Assembly: GCA_009741485.1 (NCBI GenBank)
Contig: CM019218.1
Location: forward strand, 42,578,681 to 42,642,680
DNA: 64,000 nt
Direction of reading: 5' to 3'
Origin: Malurus cyaneus samueli
Lineage: Eukaryota; Chordata; Aves; Passeriformes; Maluridae
Within the stretch, counting starts at the first letter, position 1. The number at the start of each line of letters is the position of its first letter. Positions 11,901 to 23,204 of this stretch are shown in pieces. The position numbers and the translations under genes were made by a program. Under the pieces are notes generated by a model. The model was not told where the DNA came from. It saw only the letters and a list, made by a program, of their open reading frames with translations, and did not search any database.

Positions 11901-14900
11901 AAACAGTGTCTGAGAATGTCTTTTTAAAAGAGTCCAGATTTTGAAGCTTTCCAGTTTTCCCCATTTATTCTTTCATTTGTACATATTAAGCAGGCGGTCA
12001 TTGCAGACGAGAGGCTGGATGTAAAGCTGAATGTATTGAATGTGCAATTTTTTTCTCTTTATGGCCAAAACAGGTGCATATAAATGTATCATCAGCACAC
12101 CCATTAAGTTCCCAGTGGTAACTTTAGCCAGAAGCGTTTGAGAGGTGCTTACTATGCATTTAATTTAGATCTAAAAAAAAGTAGCAAGTTTATTTGAAAT
12201 GCATTACAGTCAGCTTATTTAATATTTTTATTCTCATATATTCTTATTCATTATTTATATATGAAAAATAAATGAGAAAGTCACATAAATACCCACGCAG
12301 CTTAAAGTGATGAGGGTAGTAATTCTAAAATAGGTAAAATCTGGTTTAGGAACCAGCCAATCATTTCATGATCTCTGAGTGAAATAACCTCACTGAAGTC
12401 ACATCTGCTCTTTTTAAATTGTACCAAATATTCCAAATTTTTCATGCTGTTACATAGTGTTGCACTGTAGGGGGTTCTGGCTCTTTTTCTTACTCTTTCT
12501 GTGGGCAGGAAGTGTTAACTCTTGCTGTGGCACAGCCTCACTCAGCCACAGATAAGAAGATGCAAGGATTTCTGCTTGTGCATCTTTGACAAGTGTGCTT
12601 TGCACCTCATTTGGAGTTGTGTTTTCTTTGGGAGCTGCACTGATGTCACTTGTGTGTGCAATGCTTTATCACATCTGTTAAAAAAGGGTGGCCAGAAACA
12701 GTGAATGCTGGATAAGGGGAGTAGTGGCAGGGTAAATAAAGTGCAGTAAACAAAACTGCTATATGGAATATAGAAATAAATCTCTGGCTGTGTGGAAAAC
12801 TGCACAGAATGGAGATGGCTACAAAGCATAAAAGGAGATTTTTTTTGTGGTAGGATCAGTAGATACGGGCTTTTGAAAAGCATACCTGGATGCTGTTTGT
12901 TTGGAAATTATCTATATGGTAAAGTTTGGAATAACTATACACTAAATCCTTAAATATGACATCAAAATACAGTCATCATCTTTCTGCTGTTTTGACATGT
13001 CCTCAGCCAGACTCATGGGATTCAGTTTGGTGAGGGAATCAGTATTTGGGCTTCTCTGTTGTGTTTTACTTGCTTTTGTTTATTCCCTTGTTTTTCATAG
13101 GTTGGAGTTCTACTGCACCCCATCCTTAAATATCTCTGTAAACAAGAAGAAAACAGAAAGTTTACTCCTCACAGTTCTTGAGTGAGACTGTATTGCCTTA
13201 CCCAAGTTTTAGGAGATAATTTTAACAACTTTAAAAACTTTGTGGATTGTTCAAAGTGACAGGAGGGAGAAAAACTATTTTTTTCCCTCTCTGATTCCTT
13301 TCCTGACGAAATGGTCTTCTGTGGCAAAAAGGAGCACTTTTTTCCACCCTAATCCCTTCCTATCTTGTTTCATCACAAGTCACACTGCATTAGAGTCCTA
13401 ATGTTTCTATCAATAAATGATGGATTTGCCAATGGTGATTTAAGTTTAAAATTACTTGCGAAAACTTAATGAAGCCTGCAAATCATGAATTAGATCTCAA
13501 AGAAATCATCTCTGACAGTTAAAAACTACGGGGCCAAAGTAATTTCAAGGGTGGCATTTTTCTCCCCTCTATAAATTATGTATCAGGGCAAAACAGAGGT
13601 GGCTCTGTAGGCATGATTATGAGAGTAATAGCAAATAGTAATTTGTCTCTTGCTGCCAGAGCTTTCTCTTGCTCGTGTGTAGTGGGGTGGGTGACATGCT
13701 CCTCCAGAAAAAAATTAATCTCTGCTGCAACCAGTTTTTCTGAGTGCCAGTCTGCTTCTTGTCTGTTTTTGTTTTTATTTCCATTGGTTTGAATGATGGT
13801 TTCTAATCCCTCTTCCCAATCTTGTCCTCATTACCAAACCACTCAGACTGCTTGTCTGCTGTGGACAAAAATGATACCCTGAAGCTCTCAGACACTGTAT
13901 TTTTAAATGAACTTATATTTCTGTAACCCCAAGTGTCCTTTGCAGACTTAAACTGTCCCTTTTGGCCCCCACTTTGCCTGTGTAGGAGAGGATCCCTGGT
14001 GCTGTTTGCAGTTTCATGAATTTTCTCAAAAATGCACTGGGGGATTTGCTTTTGCTTGGAGCATATTCATTTAGTTAATTAGATTTGTGAAAGAAAATTA
14101 AAAGTTTCCTGTCCTAAATTCTGCATGTTTAATGCAATTTGCAAATGGTTATAAATCTATCTAAAATAGCCAGAAGAGCCATAGCTATCCTACTGATTCT
14201 GTCCTTTTTTTTTTCTCAAATTCAAGGAGGCAAGAGTAGTTAAAGCCCTTCCAAAAAAGGGGATGAGAGAGCAGAGAGTGCTTCTCATGCTTTAATAATC
14301 TTGCCTATAGACTTCTCTCTGTTCATTCTGTTTGAATTGACCCTGTAAAAGAACCTTTTTGCATCCAACTTTGGGTTCATCTTTTCCATTATTAACAATT
14401 ACAGTGGGTGTTTCAGAAATAGTGCGTGTTTTTACGCCCTCACATATTTGTGGTGAAACACTACTCTCGGTGAACACACAGCTTTCAGTTTTCTACTTGC
14501 TTTTCTAATTTGTTAAATGATTTTATTTTTCTTCCTCATGTGTCTGCATAAGCTGTCTTGGTGGAAGGAAATTCAGCCCTGGCTGATTAATAAGAGCATT
14601 TCTGTTGTCCTGTTTATGTTGTAGAAAGAATGGTAAGCACCATGAATGTAATTGAAGTTGTTTCTGTCCTCTCATTTACTCCGTGTATGCTGGGTGTCAT
14701 TTTTCATCTGCAAAGCTGCTTTATGCAAAAGCTGAATATCTGTTACTTCTGATTTGCATGGTTTCAAGTCTGTTTCCAAGATTAGATTGTCTCTGGCGCA
14801 TTTATCTGTCCACAAATTGTTTGTCTACGTGATGAGACATTGCCTTTGGCAAGATGGATACGGTTCTTCATCACTCAGCCTCCAGTTTACTTGTGACTCT

Positions 14901-16824
14901 TGACTGAATGCTTCTTTCACAGAATTCTGTAGGTGTTTGGCAGTAAGGGCAGTCGTACCATTAATCTGAGGGCATCAAAGAAATCATTAATGCCCTTAAA
15001 GGGTGAAGTCTGTACAAGCAGTTCTTGTGTGATCACTTGAGAGCTCCTGCTGGTCACAGGTACACAGCTGAGGCGATGTGGTCACTGCTTCTTGTTCAAG
15101 TGGTCATGCTTTTTTTTAAAAAAATGAGATTTAAATAGAATCTGGTTGAGAAAAAACAACCCTCCCTTAAAAACCACCCCAAAAGCCACAGGTGAGACAT
15201 TAGAAGGAAATGGTCTTTAGTAATTTTTGTAGGTGCATTTTGATGCTTAGATGAAGTCACTGTATATCCAACACTTGTTATTTCATTAGATTCTGAACAA
15301 GTATAAATAGTCTAAATAGCAACAGCGTCTGTTAAATAGTCCTGTCATCAGCCCCTGGAGCTATGCCAGAGTTTCACTAAAGCTGGGAACCTTCACTGGA
15401 TGAAATCATGCAAGATAACAATGGCAGTGAGGCAGAATGACAAATACAACTCTTTCTTCTTACTAAGCAGGGGGGAGACACTTGCCTTTTGCTTTTTTAA
15501 TATTTTAAAACTTTTGGCATAGACCATAAGGCCTCAACATTTTATAATAAATCCTTCTTTAATAAAAGCTGAAATTCTCAACTACAGCTGCTGCACTCAG
15601 TATCTGAGTATTTTACAAACTCCCATGCAAGTATTATGTGACTTCTCAAAATATCCCAAGAGCTGGTGAAAGTACAAGGTTGCTCCTTTGCATTAAGTGA
15701 CTCGTGCAGACTAATCCCAGCCTGCGATTTCTTTAATGCTGCTGGGTTAGTCTCAGGGGTTTGTGGGGTTTTTTGTTGCTTAGAGGTTTTTCAAAGAGTG
15801 TTCTCTTTGACTCCTTGATATTTAGGTTCTGCAGTTTGTCATCTTGAACCACGCAGGCTGTTTGGAACTCCTCTGACAGAAGGAAGAAAATGTATCAAAA
15901 GAAAAGATCAATGATGAATAACGAACAAACAGCAGAACTGGTCTCAGATTGATTTTCATTCTTGCTAAAACTGCTTTTTTTCCAGCATTTCCATTCCCTG
16001 AGTTTATGAACATTAATTGGGTGTGGACTGGAGATGGTCCTGGTGATCCCCCACCCTGCCAAGCCTGTGGTTTTTCAGGGAAGTGTCTGGCAGGAGAGGA
16101 AAGGGACAAAAGGCAGGTAAGGGATAGAGTGTTCCTATGAAACTAAAAGAGCTACAAACACTCAGCTGTTTGGACTGGGAAAGTAACCATGGGGTATTCA
16201 TTGCTGAAAGTTAAACTGAGGGCAATTTTTGCTGTTTGTCTTGGAGTCCTGACTTTATGTCAGAGGGACTAAAACGTGCTGGCTTGTACCAGGGGAGATG
16301 AGGCAACACATCCTGGAGCTGCTCACCTGTGACACCTCAGGCTTGGCTGTCGCCTGCAGCCACAGTTCAGGGAAGCCATGTGAGAGCAGCCTCTGAGATA
16401 AATGCCACCAATGTGCTGCAGGGCACTCGAGCCTGCGTGCAGATGGTGGCTCTGGAGCAGCTGGCCTCACTGTCTTGGATGACACAGTTCCCAGGGGACA
16501 CTCAGTGCTGACATGGGCAAGGGAGATGTGGATTGGGATGAGACAGAGCTCATTGAATAACTCAGGCTGTGGCTGAGGAATTGTGAGTACCAGTCTAAAA
16601 GGAGCAATGTCTGAGTCCCAGGATGGGACTAGAGAGGTGCTGCAGAGGCTGATAGGTTTTACGGGCGCTGCTCTCAGGATGGATTTGAAGCAGGTGACAT
16701 TATCTGGTGTGAATAACAGAGTCCCTATCCATGGAAAACTTGCAGCCTGCTGGAAAGATGTGCACATTTTAAGACCAAATGAAACACTTACAGTCCTCTA
16801 TGGTCTGTAGTATTTCAATCAGTA
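8991..16824. other. Non-coding stretch, probable TSPAN4 intron
   Basis: No exon or RNA gene recognised. The part from about 11560 to 12330 is AT-rich, free of obvious repeats and open-frame-poor. It reads like possible conserved non-coding DNA, but this cannot be judged from one sequence. From about 16255 to 16770 the DNA is richer in G+C and carries the longest open frame of the window (170 codons, - strand), for which I see no family, domain or splice context. Confidence 0.45.
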
Positions 16825-17130
16825 TTCTTGTCATCAAACTATCTCTGAGTTATAATTTTGTGAAATTCTTGAGTCTTGATTTAAAGATGTCATTGACTAT
16901 GTCTCATTCCTCGGTAATTTGTTCCAAGGATTTTCTTCATGGTTAAAATTATGCCTTATTTCTGCTTGTATTTGTCTGTCTTGAAAGTTCTCACCATTAA
17001 CTCTCGTTATGTCTTTTTGTGGTAGAATAAAGTGCTGTCTGCTGTTGAGAATTGCTGCTCTGTGCAACCTGAAGGCTGCAATTAAACTGGTTTTTAACCT
17101 TGTCACTCTGTTTAGCTTTTCCAAGAATAA
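16825..17130 (-). mobile_element. Ancient CR1/L3-like LINE fragment, antisense
   Basis: On the - strand the sequence resembles the C-terminal end of a CR1-type ORF2. The open frame at 16897-17124 contains a stretch reading ITRVNG, then QAEIRHNF and then PWNKLPRNE. This has the order of the CR1 motifs for the end of the RT protein (an NGWKLKLD-like segment, an RLEIRRKF-like segment and a HWNNLP-like segment). Further 3' on the - strand (about 16880) the codons for a TFKSRL-like segment follow. It is much more diverged than the copies at 8425 and 49575, which suggests an old insertion. Ends are approximate. Confidence 0.65.
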
Positions 17131-19622
17131 TATTCATGTGAAATAAACCACACTTCTCAGGGATGGCTTTTTATTGCAGGTCTTCCCTGGAATCTTTTCA
17201 GATTTTAAGCAGATTTTTGAAAGCATGGGTATCAGTTCTGCAGTGTAGAGGTGATGACACAACTCTGCCTTTATGCAGCTGATGTTGAACAAACCTGTGA
17301 CTATTTCATCTGAGTTGGCTCTCAGAGCATGTCCCTCTCCATTTCCTTAGTCCTTCCACAGGTTTCCTGCTTTCCAGAATACAGTTTCCAGTCTCATAGT
17401 GTGACCTCTTCTCTTTGTTCTTAGATGTCTTTTCTGGTATTTGTCTGGGTAAACTATGAGGCTCTGTAACCAAGCTGCCTGAGTGATATTAACAGATTAT
17501 TTAGTGCATGGCAAGTTTTGTGTGGTATCTACAAAATTCTGTCAGCAGACATTTTTATAGTTTCTTCCATAGCATTAGAAAAATACCAAATAACTTTGGG
17601 TCAAGAACCCACTTTAAAACCCCACTGAATTAATCCCCAATTTTAATAATGTTTCTTTTTGTAAATTTTATTTTTTAAAATACATTCAATGTGGCTACAA
17701 TTAGTTTTTTTTCCCCTCTCATGCCCCCATAATCCCTGATGCTGATAGCAAATTTCAGTCAAAATTGAGCTTCTCAGAGATGTCAAACCCAGTAAATTTA
17801 GGTAGGTGGAGAGACACAAAGGAACGCTCCATGGAAAAAAATTGTCTTGGAGCTATTGCAACTGGTATTGTTGGACATCAGAGAATCCAAGGGGGCTGAG
17901 AGGGAGCAGGCAATTTCCACTTTTAAGGAGAGACTTGGAATTAATGCTTCTCTTCCACGAGAAGTCAGTCTCTTAATTAGGAAAGAGGGGCTAATATTGA
18001 AAGGTAGAAGCATGAACAGTAAATTCAAAGCAATCCAGAGGCAGCTGAGGAGCATCCTCAAAGGTGTTGTTGTTGCTCACATGTGGCAGATTTAATCTTT
18101 CACTTTGGCTTTTGCTGATCTCCGAGGGGTAACCCACCGCTCTGACAGAGACTGTTCCTGAACAAAGCAGACCACCATGGACAGTGGTTCTGTCTGCCTG
18201 GGTTGCTTTGAGCACCTTGATGCCATTTCTAGAAGGGGCTCTGGCACATGGCGGAAACTTGTTTCATATCCTGAGCTCAAACACTGGCTGTTTGAAAACA
18301 CAGCACCTTTGCTGCCACTTAGCAGTGTCTGCTGCTCCTTTGGTAAATACTGCTTTTTCTGTGCAGAAACAGCACATGCAATTCTGTTCTATGTGGAGCA
18401 TCCAGCATCACACTCAGTGAAGGCACTGTCACTTATTTCTGTTTAACATATGGGGTAACAACCCTATTTCCTTCTTCATTCAACTCGTGTAACTTCCAGT
18501 GAGAAATGTGGCTTTGTTCTGACATTATTAGAAGTAGAGTGTGTTGGAAATTTGCATTTCGTGCCATATAATTATGACTGGCATTTTGTTTATTTGCTTG
18601 TTTTCTGTTACTATGGAAAGCAATCTCCATATAGTTTATTCATTTGCAGTGACTGAGTCCCAAATCATTCCATTCATGATAAAATCTGCTTTCAATGAAG
18701 TGCATTGAAGAGCTGCAATTGTTGGTTTCATTAAGACAAGGGAGGCATTTAATAGCAGTTATTCACTTCTGTTGCTTTGGTTGTTTACTAGCTTTCCAGT
18801 ATATTTTGTTTACCAGTTCATAGTACGGTCAAAGCCAAGTTTACCCGAGGATTCAAACCAGTAATTCCCATTGCTGAAGGTCAAAACACCCAATATGTCA
18901 GGGTCATGGTTTTGGAGAGGGAATGGTTTCCAAGCTTGCACGTACCCAAATAGAAACATGGGTTTGAGCCACTGGAGGCACCACGTGAGGATGCCAAGTT
19001 GCATAAATGTGAGTGGCTCCACTGTCAGGCAGATTCCTGCCAGCGGAGGAGCTGGCATTTAGCACATCCTTTTATTCTTCCAAGTACAGATGTCTATGTG
19101 ATTGGAAGAAAATAGCATTTTTTTCAAAGCAGAAAAGACAGGTAGGGAGATTATCACCCTTTCTGCTCTTTGGTCAGGCAACTCTTGCAGTGCTCTTGTT
19201 GTGTTTCTGCCAGATAGCCAGCTGTTCCTCCAAAGCCCACTGTCTCTTCCCTGGATTTTGGATTTGTGCTGCCCTCTCTCTCAAAGGGTGCATTCTGCAC
19301 TTTTCCTGCTTCCAGGCTGATCAGAGACCACCCTGCCACAGGAATGAAGCCCAGTGCAGTGCACTTGAATTTGCTTGCTGCTCTGTTTCCTCCAAGGATG
19401 ATGGTAGTTCTCCTTGCAGCATTATTTATTTAAAGTGAGTTAATTTCAGAGAAGGCTTATCTTAAGAATAATAAAGCAGGCTGTGTGCAAACCTCACTTT
19501 CCCCTAAGGATTAGGCGTTCCTTGGATCTAGGAAGACACAGCTCTTTCAATCTGTTTCCATTGAATCACTCTTCAGACAAGTTTCTCCAGGCAGAGTAGC
19601 AGATTTTAACCCTTCAGTGGGT

Positions 19623-19649
19623 TGGTTGGTTTTTTGTTTTTTTTTTTTT
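19623..19649. repeat. T-rich simple sequence
   Basis: GGTT repeats running into a T run of about a dozen bases. Plain low-complexity DNA. Confidence 0.7.
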
Positions 19650-20560
19650 AAATGGGTCTCTTAGTTCCATTACAGAGAAAGGTGGCTTATCAACAGACAT
19701 TTGTTTTCCTTGTTCTAAGGAATCCCTAATTTCTACCCCTGAAGAAATTAGCCAGCCCTGCCTCTTCCAGAAGCTTTGCATCTTGCCCAGTTGTTACTGG
19801 TGCCAGTGGAACTGATGTCTGCATTCAGCAGAGCAGCTCTGACACCAAGATGTGGCAATGCCCATGCCTGTGAGTAACCATGGGAGCTTGAAGCCTTCCC
19901 CGTGGCCCCAGCAAAGCTCCGGTGACACCAGATGCCTGATACAGAGAGGGTGTAATTGCCTTTTGCAAAGTTGTATTTACCTTGCAGCAATGGAAAAACC
20001 TGTATTTTGGCTTGTATTTTTCTACCAAAGTCATAGTTTTAAGAGGAAATTAGGTTAAATGGATAAATGGATTTTCAGATAGTCCACATTTACATGGTGT
20101 GGGGGCTTGGGGGCTTCTTTCATCTTCTCTTACCACACTGGGAGCACAGGGCAGCGTTTGCCTTAGTTATCCCTCCTCCTCTGATATTTTAGTAGTGCTC
20201 TCTCTTATTTGAAGTCTCTCATTCACCTTTAAGCTAAGTAAATGAGTATTGCAAATAATTGAAACCAAGTTTGATCCCATGGGATGGCTGCAGCAAATGG
20301 CTTAGTGGGCAAATGGCCAAGTTCATCATCTCTGTGAGCAGAGTGCTGCCTTCCCCTTTCCCAGTCCACAGCATCCGCAAAGGATTATGTGTCCAATGTC
20401 ACTGTTGCTAATACCTAATCACACTGTGGTCATTTGTTCCTACACAGAAGGTGCCTTGTCTCCCTGCTTTCACTTACCTTTGCAGTGCTGAAGCCTTTGT
20501 GGCAGCTACTTGGATCTGAAGCTCTATTGACATGTGCATCCCTAGGTGGATGGGTTTGTT

Positions 20561-20578
20561 GGGGGGGAGGGGGGGGGG
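20561..20578 (+). repeat. G tract (7 G, A, 10 G)
   Basis: Seventeen G in eighteen bases on the + strand, broken by a single A at 20568. Such a run can fold as a G-quadruplex in DNA, or in RNA if transcribed from the + strand, which is the TSPAN4 sense strand. It is also a place where sequencing and assembly often slip. Confidence 0.9.
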
Positions 20579-22424
20579 TTTTGCTCTTTTTTGGGTCTGT
20601 ACAGTTGGAGATAACAGTTTGTTAGCACTGGAAATACAAATGCAGCCCACCTTTCATGTCTCTTGGTAAACAAAGGCTCAACAGCATGTATCCTGTTAAT
20701 TAGCATCCTTCCCAATTTGCTTATCTCAGGTTATGCCCATGACTGTTGAGGACAAATGAAAGTGATTATCTATTTTAAAACTGAAAAGGTAAGGAGGCTG
20801 AATACAGATAACCTGGGAATATGCTCAACACAAGTGTACGTTTTGAAAGAAGGAGTGTTGTTTCCCTTTTCTGTTGGCCTGGATTCAGTGTGCATGGGAT
20901 TTCAATACATGAGCATAATTCAGAGGAGTCTTTACACCCTGGCACAGGTGTGGTCCTGTAGCCACTAGAGATGATGGCAGAATTACCATTTGGAAGGATA
21001 GGAATGAATCAGGACCATGTCTGGGAAGAGACGATTGAGGAGAGTAGGAGGGGTGGCACAGGAGGGCTTTTGAGGGTAGGTTGTGAGATCTGTGGAACAC
21101 AAGGCTGTTGTGTGAAGGCAGAGGAGGGCTGCTGAGAACAGCAGTTGGAGGGAAACGTAACTGCAGAGAGGGAACAGAAGCTCTTTTGTGTCAGTCAGCT
21201 TTGGAGCAAGTATCTGAAGAAAACCTGCTGCAAAGGGAGTTTCATTCTGGAAAAGAAATGGCACAGTTGGATCATGATGGCACCCAGCTTTGCTGTTGAG
21301 GATGAGTATAATTTTTTCCCAACCAATTTAATAATTTGAAAAAGAGCCTATTTATATGTAAACAAAAGCTCCCTTCTACAGAATCAGCATTAAATGTGTC
21401 CTGAATGCTTTATAATTAGGTATGTCACAAAAACCATTCACTTCAGTGTTCAATCACCTGTAATTCCTCCAAACACGCTGCTGAGGCATTTGTCACCAAA
21501 ATCCATAATGGTTAAGAAGAATTTACTTAATAATGTGGTAGTTGCTTTGCAGTGTCAGGATTTTGAGTAAGCAGTGGATTTGATTAACCTGCCTAGTTTC
21601 ACCCAGCCCTTTTCCCATGCCTGCTGCAGCATTCAAACTCCTTTGAAACAAGGAGGGTTCTTGGCAAGCCAAGAATTCAGATTTAAAGTTTTTACTCCTA
21701 GTTTCCCTAAAAATAAAGAAGATTGGGTTTATTTTTAAGGAGGTCTTGGGCCATCTCATTGGGAAGAACCTGTGTTTGGATGCCATACAGGCAGACAGCT
21801 TAAATAAGGTATTGGCTCTGCTACTGGCTTCGTTCTCAAAATGAGCCAAGAAACTGCAGAGCTGCAGTTTAACATTTTGAGCCTGTGTCTCTGAGCTTGT
21901 TATGGTGCACTTTATTTAAACAAACCTGGGGACTTGATGCACAAGTTATTCAGCTGTTGCTGTGTATAAGAACGGATTACACGGCAGTGGCCTCTGGCTA
22001 CAGAGAGAGCACTGTATTTCCCCTTACACCTGCAATAATAGGAAGATAAACAATGATAAAATGCCTGTCTCTCCCTTGGACTTTTAAAGTAATCATTTGG
22101 ATAAAATCAGGTGCTGTTCGCTGAAAACATTTGAATTTGCTCTTGCATGAAAAATTTTGAGTTGCAGAGTCTAGTGACTTGCCTTTCTTGTGATCTCCTG
22201 TTTAAAACAGAGGCACTAAAGCTGCTGTGGCATTCATTGGCATTTTAATAGGATGAAAAATACAGGGATTTTTCAGTGGCTTCCTTTCCTGCAGCCTCAG
22301 CTGATGCCTGCACTTGAGCCCAAGCAGGTGCTTGTGGGCAAAAGACAGGGACTGAAGCTGCAATTAATTGTGTGCACAAACCATGGACCCAGGAAATCTG
22401 GTTTGAAAATCCTAAGTTCTTTGA

Positions 22425-22458
22425 TGTTGTTGTTGTTACTACTGCTACTACTACTACT
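22425..22458 (+). repeat. Adjacent GTT and ACT trinucleotide repeats
   Basis: A short GTT array (to about 22437) passes directly into an imperfect ACT/GCT array. In the + frame it reads as a run of Leu codons inside a 167-codon open frame (22253-22756). That frame also runs through the tetranucleotide repeat at 22641, so it is best explained by repeat composition and not by a gene. Confidence 0.85.
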
Positions 22459-22640
22459 TTTTGTTATAAACAATATTGCAACTTCTGGGTTGTTGTTAGA
22501 GCACATAGTGGGAGACGGACACTCTCAGAGTTTCACCAGTTTCTTGCTCCAGCAATGCAAGATGTACTTGTCCTCTTGTCCTTCCTTTTGCTTCCTGATG
22601 AACCTCAGTTTTACCTCCAAGTGTCAGGAAGGTTACCCAC

Positions 22641-22646
22641 TCTGTC

Positions 22647-22677
<31 letters not shown>

Positions 22678-22683
22678 GTCTCC
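22641..22683 (+). repeat. CTGT/CT microsatellite
   Basis: Tandem CTGT units interrupted by a CT block. It is likely to vary in length between individuals. Confidence 0.9.
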
Positions 22684-23182
22684 CAGGTTAGAAATTCCAT
22701 TCTTTATCTCAGATTCTCTACAGGGCTTTGTCTTCCAAGTTGGACTTGGTATTTAAACACCTACTGCAAATTACTTACTATATTATTAACTTTATGGCAT
22801 AACTAAAGATATTCCTGTTTTACCAATAGCTGAAACACAAGAGAAACAGTGACTTTTCAAGACTGTAGAGAGCCTACAGCACAGCTGAAAGGTCTTACTT
22901 CAGCTGACCTAAGCCAGTAGGTTTCAGAAACATTAATTCTTCTTCCTGCTCCCAGACCATTTCCTTTGATCTTCTGCTCTGTTATTCTTTACTCTTTTGA
23001 AGTTACACAGCCGATGCCAGTGCATCTCTTGATATCAAACACTTCTAGAGCAATAAGTATTTCAACTAAATTATTGAAGTTCAGAATATCTGTAAAGAGA
23101 TGCGGTATTCGGCTTTTGCAGTCAAGCTAGGAGAAGAGAATTCACTAGCTAGTAGGTTTCTGTGTTAAAGGAAGCAATTTAC

Positions 23183-23204
23183 AAAAAAAAAAAAAAAAAA
23201 AAAA
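23183..23204 (+). repeat. A run of 22 bases
   Basis: An uninterrupted A run. I looked upstream for a retro-copied mRNA or a LINE body and recognised none, so it is listed as a plain homopolymer. Confidence 0.9.

Noticed and set aside
19013..19438. 141-codon open frame with a Leu/Cys-rich stretch, considered as a missing tetraspanin exon
   Set aside because: The hydrophobic run lacks the GCLGAIKENK-type and FPSLSAANL-type motifs and has no suitable phase-0 splice borders.
22253..22756. 167-codon open frame on the + strand
   Set aside because: It is carried through by the GTT/ACT and CTGT microsatellites, which give runs of Leu and Ser/Val/Cys. The overlapping frame at 22372-22806 is equally open.
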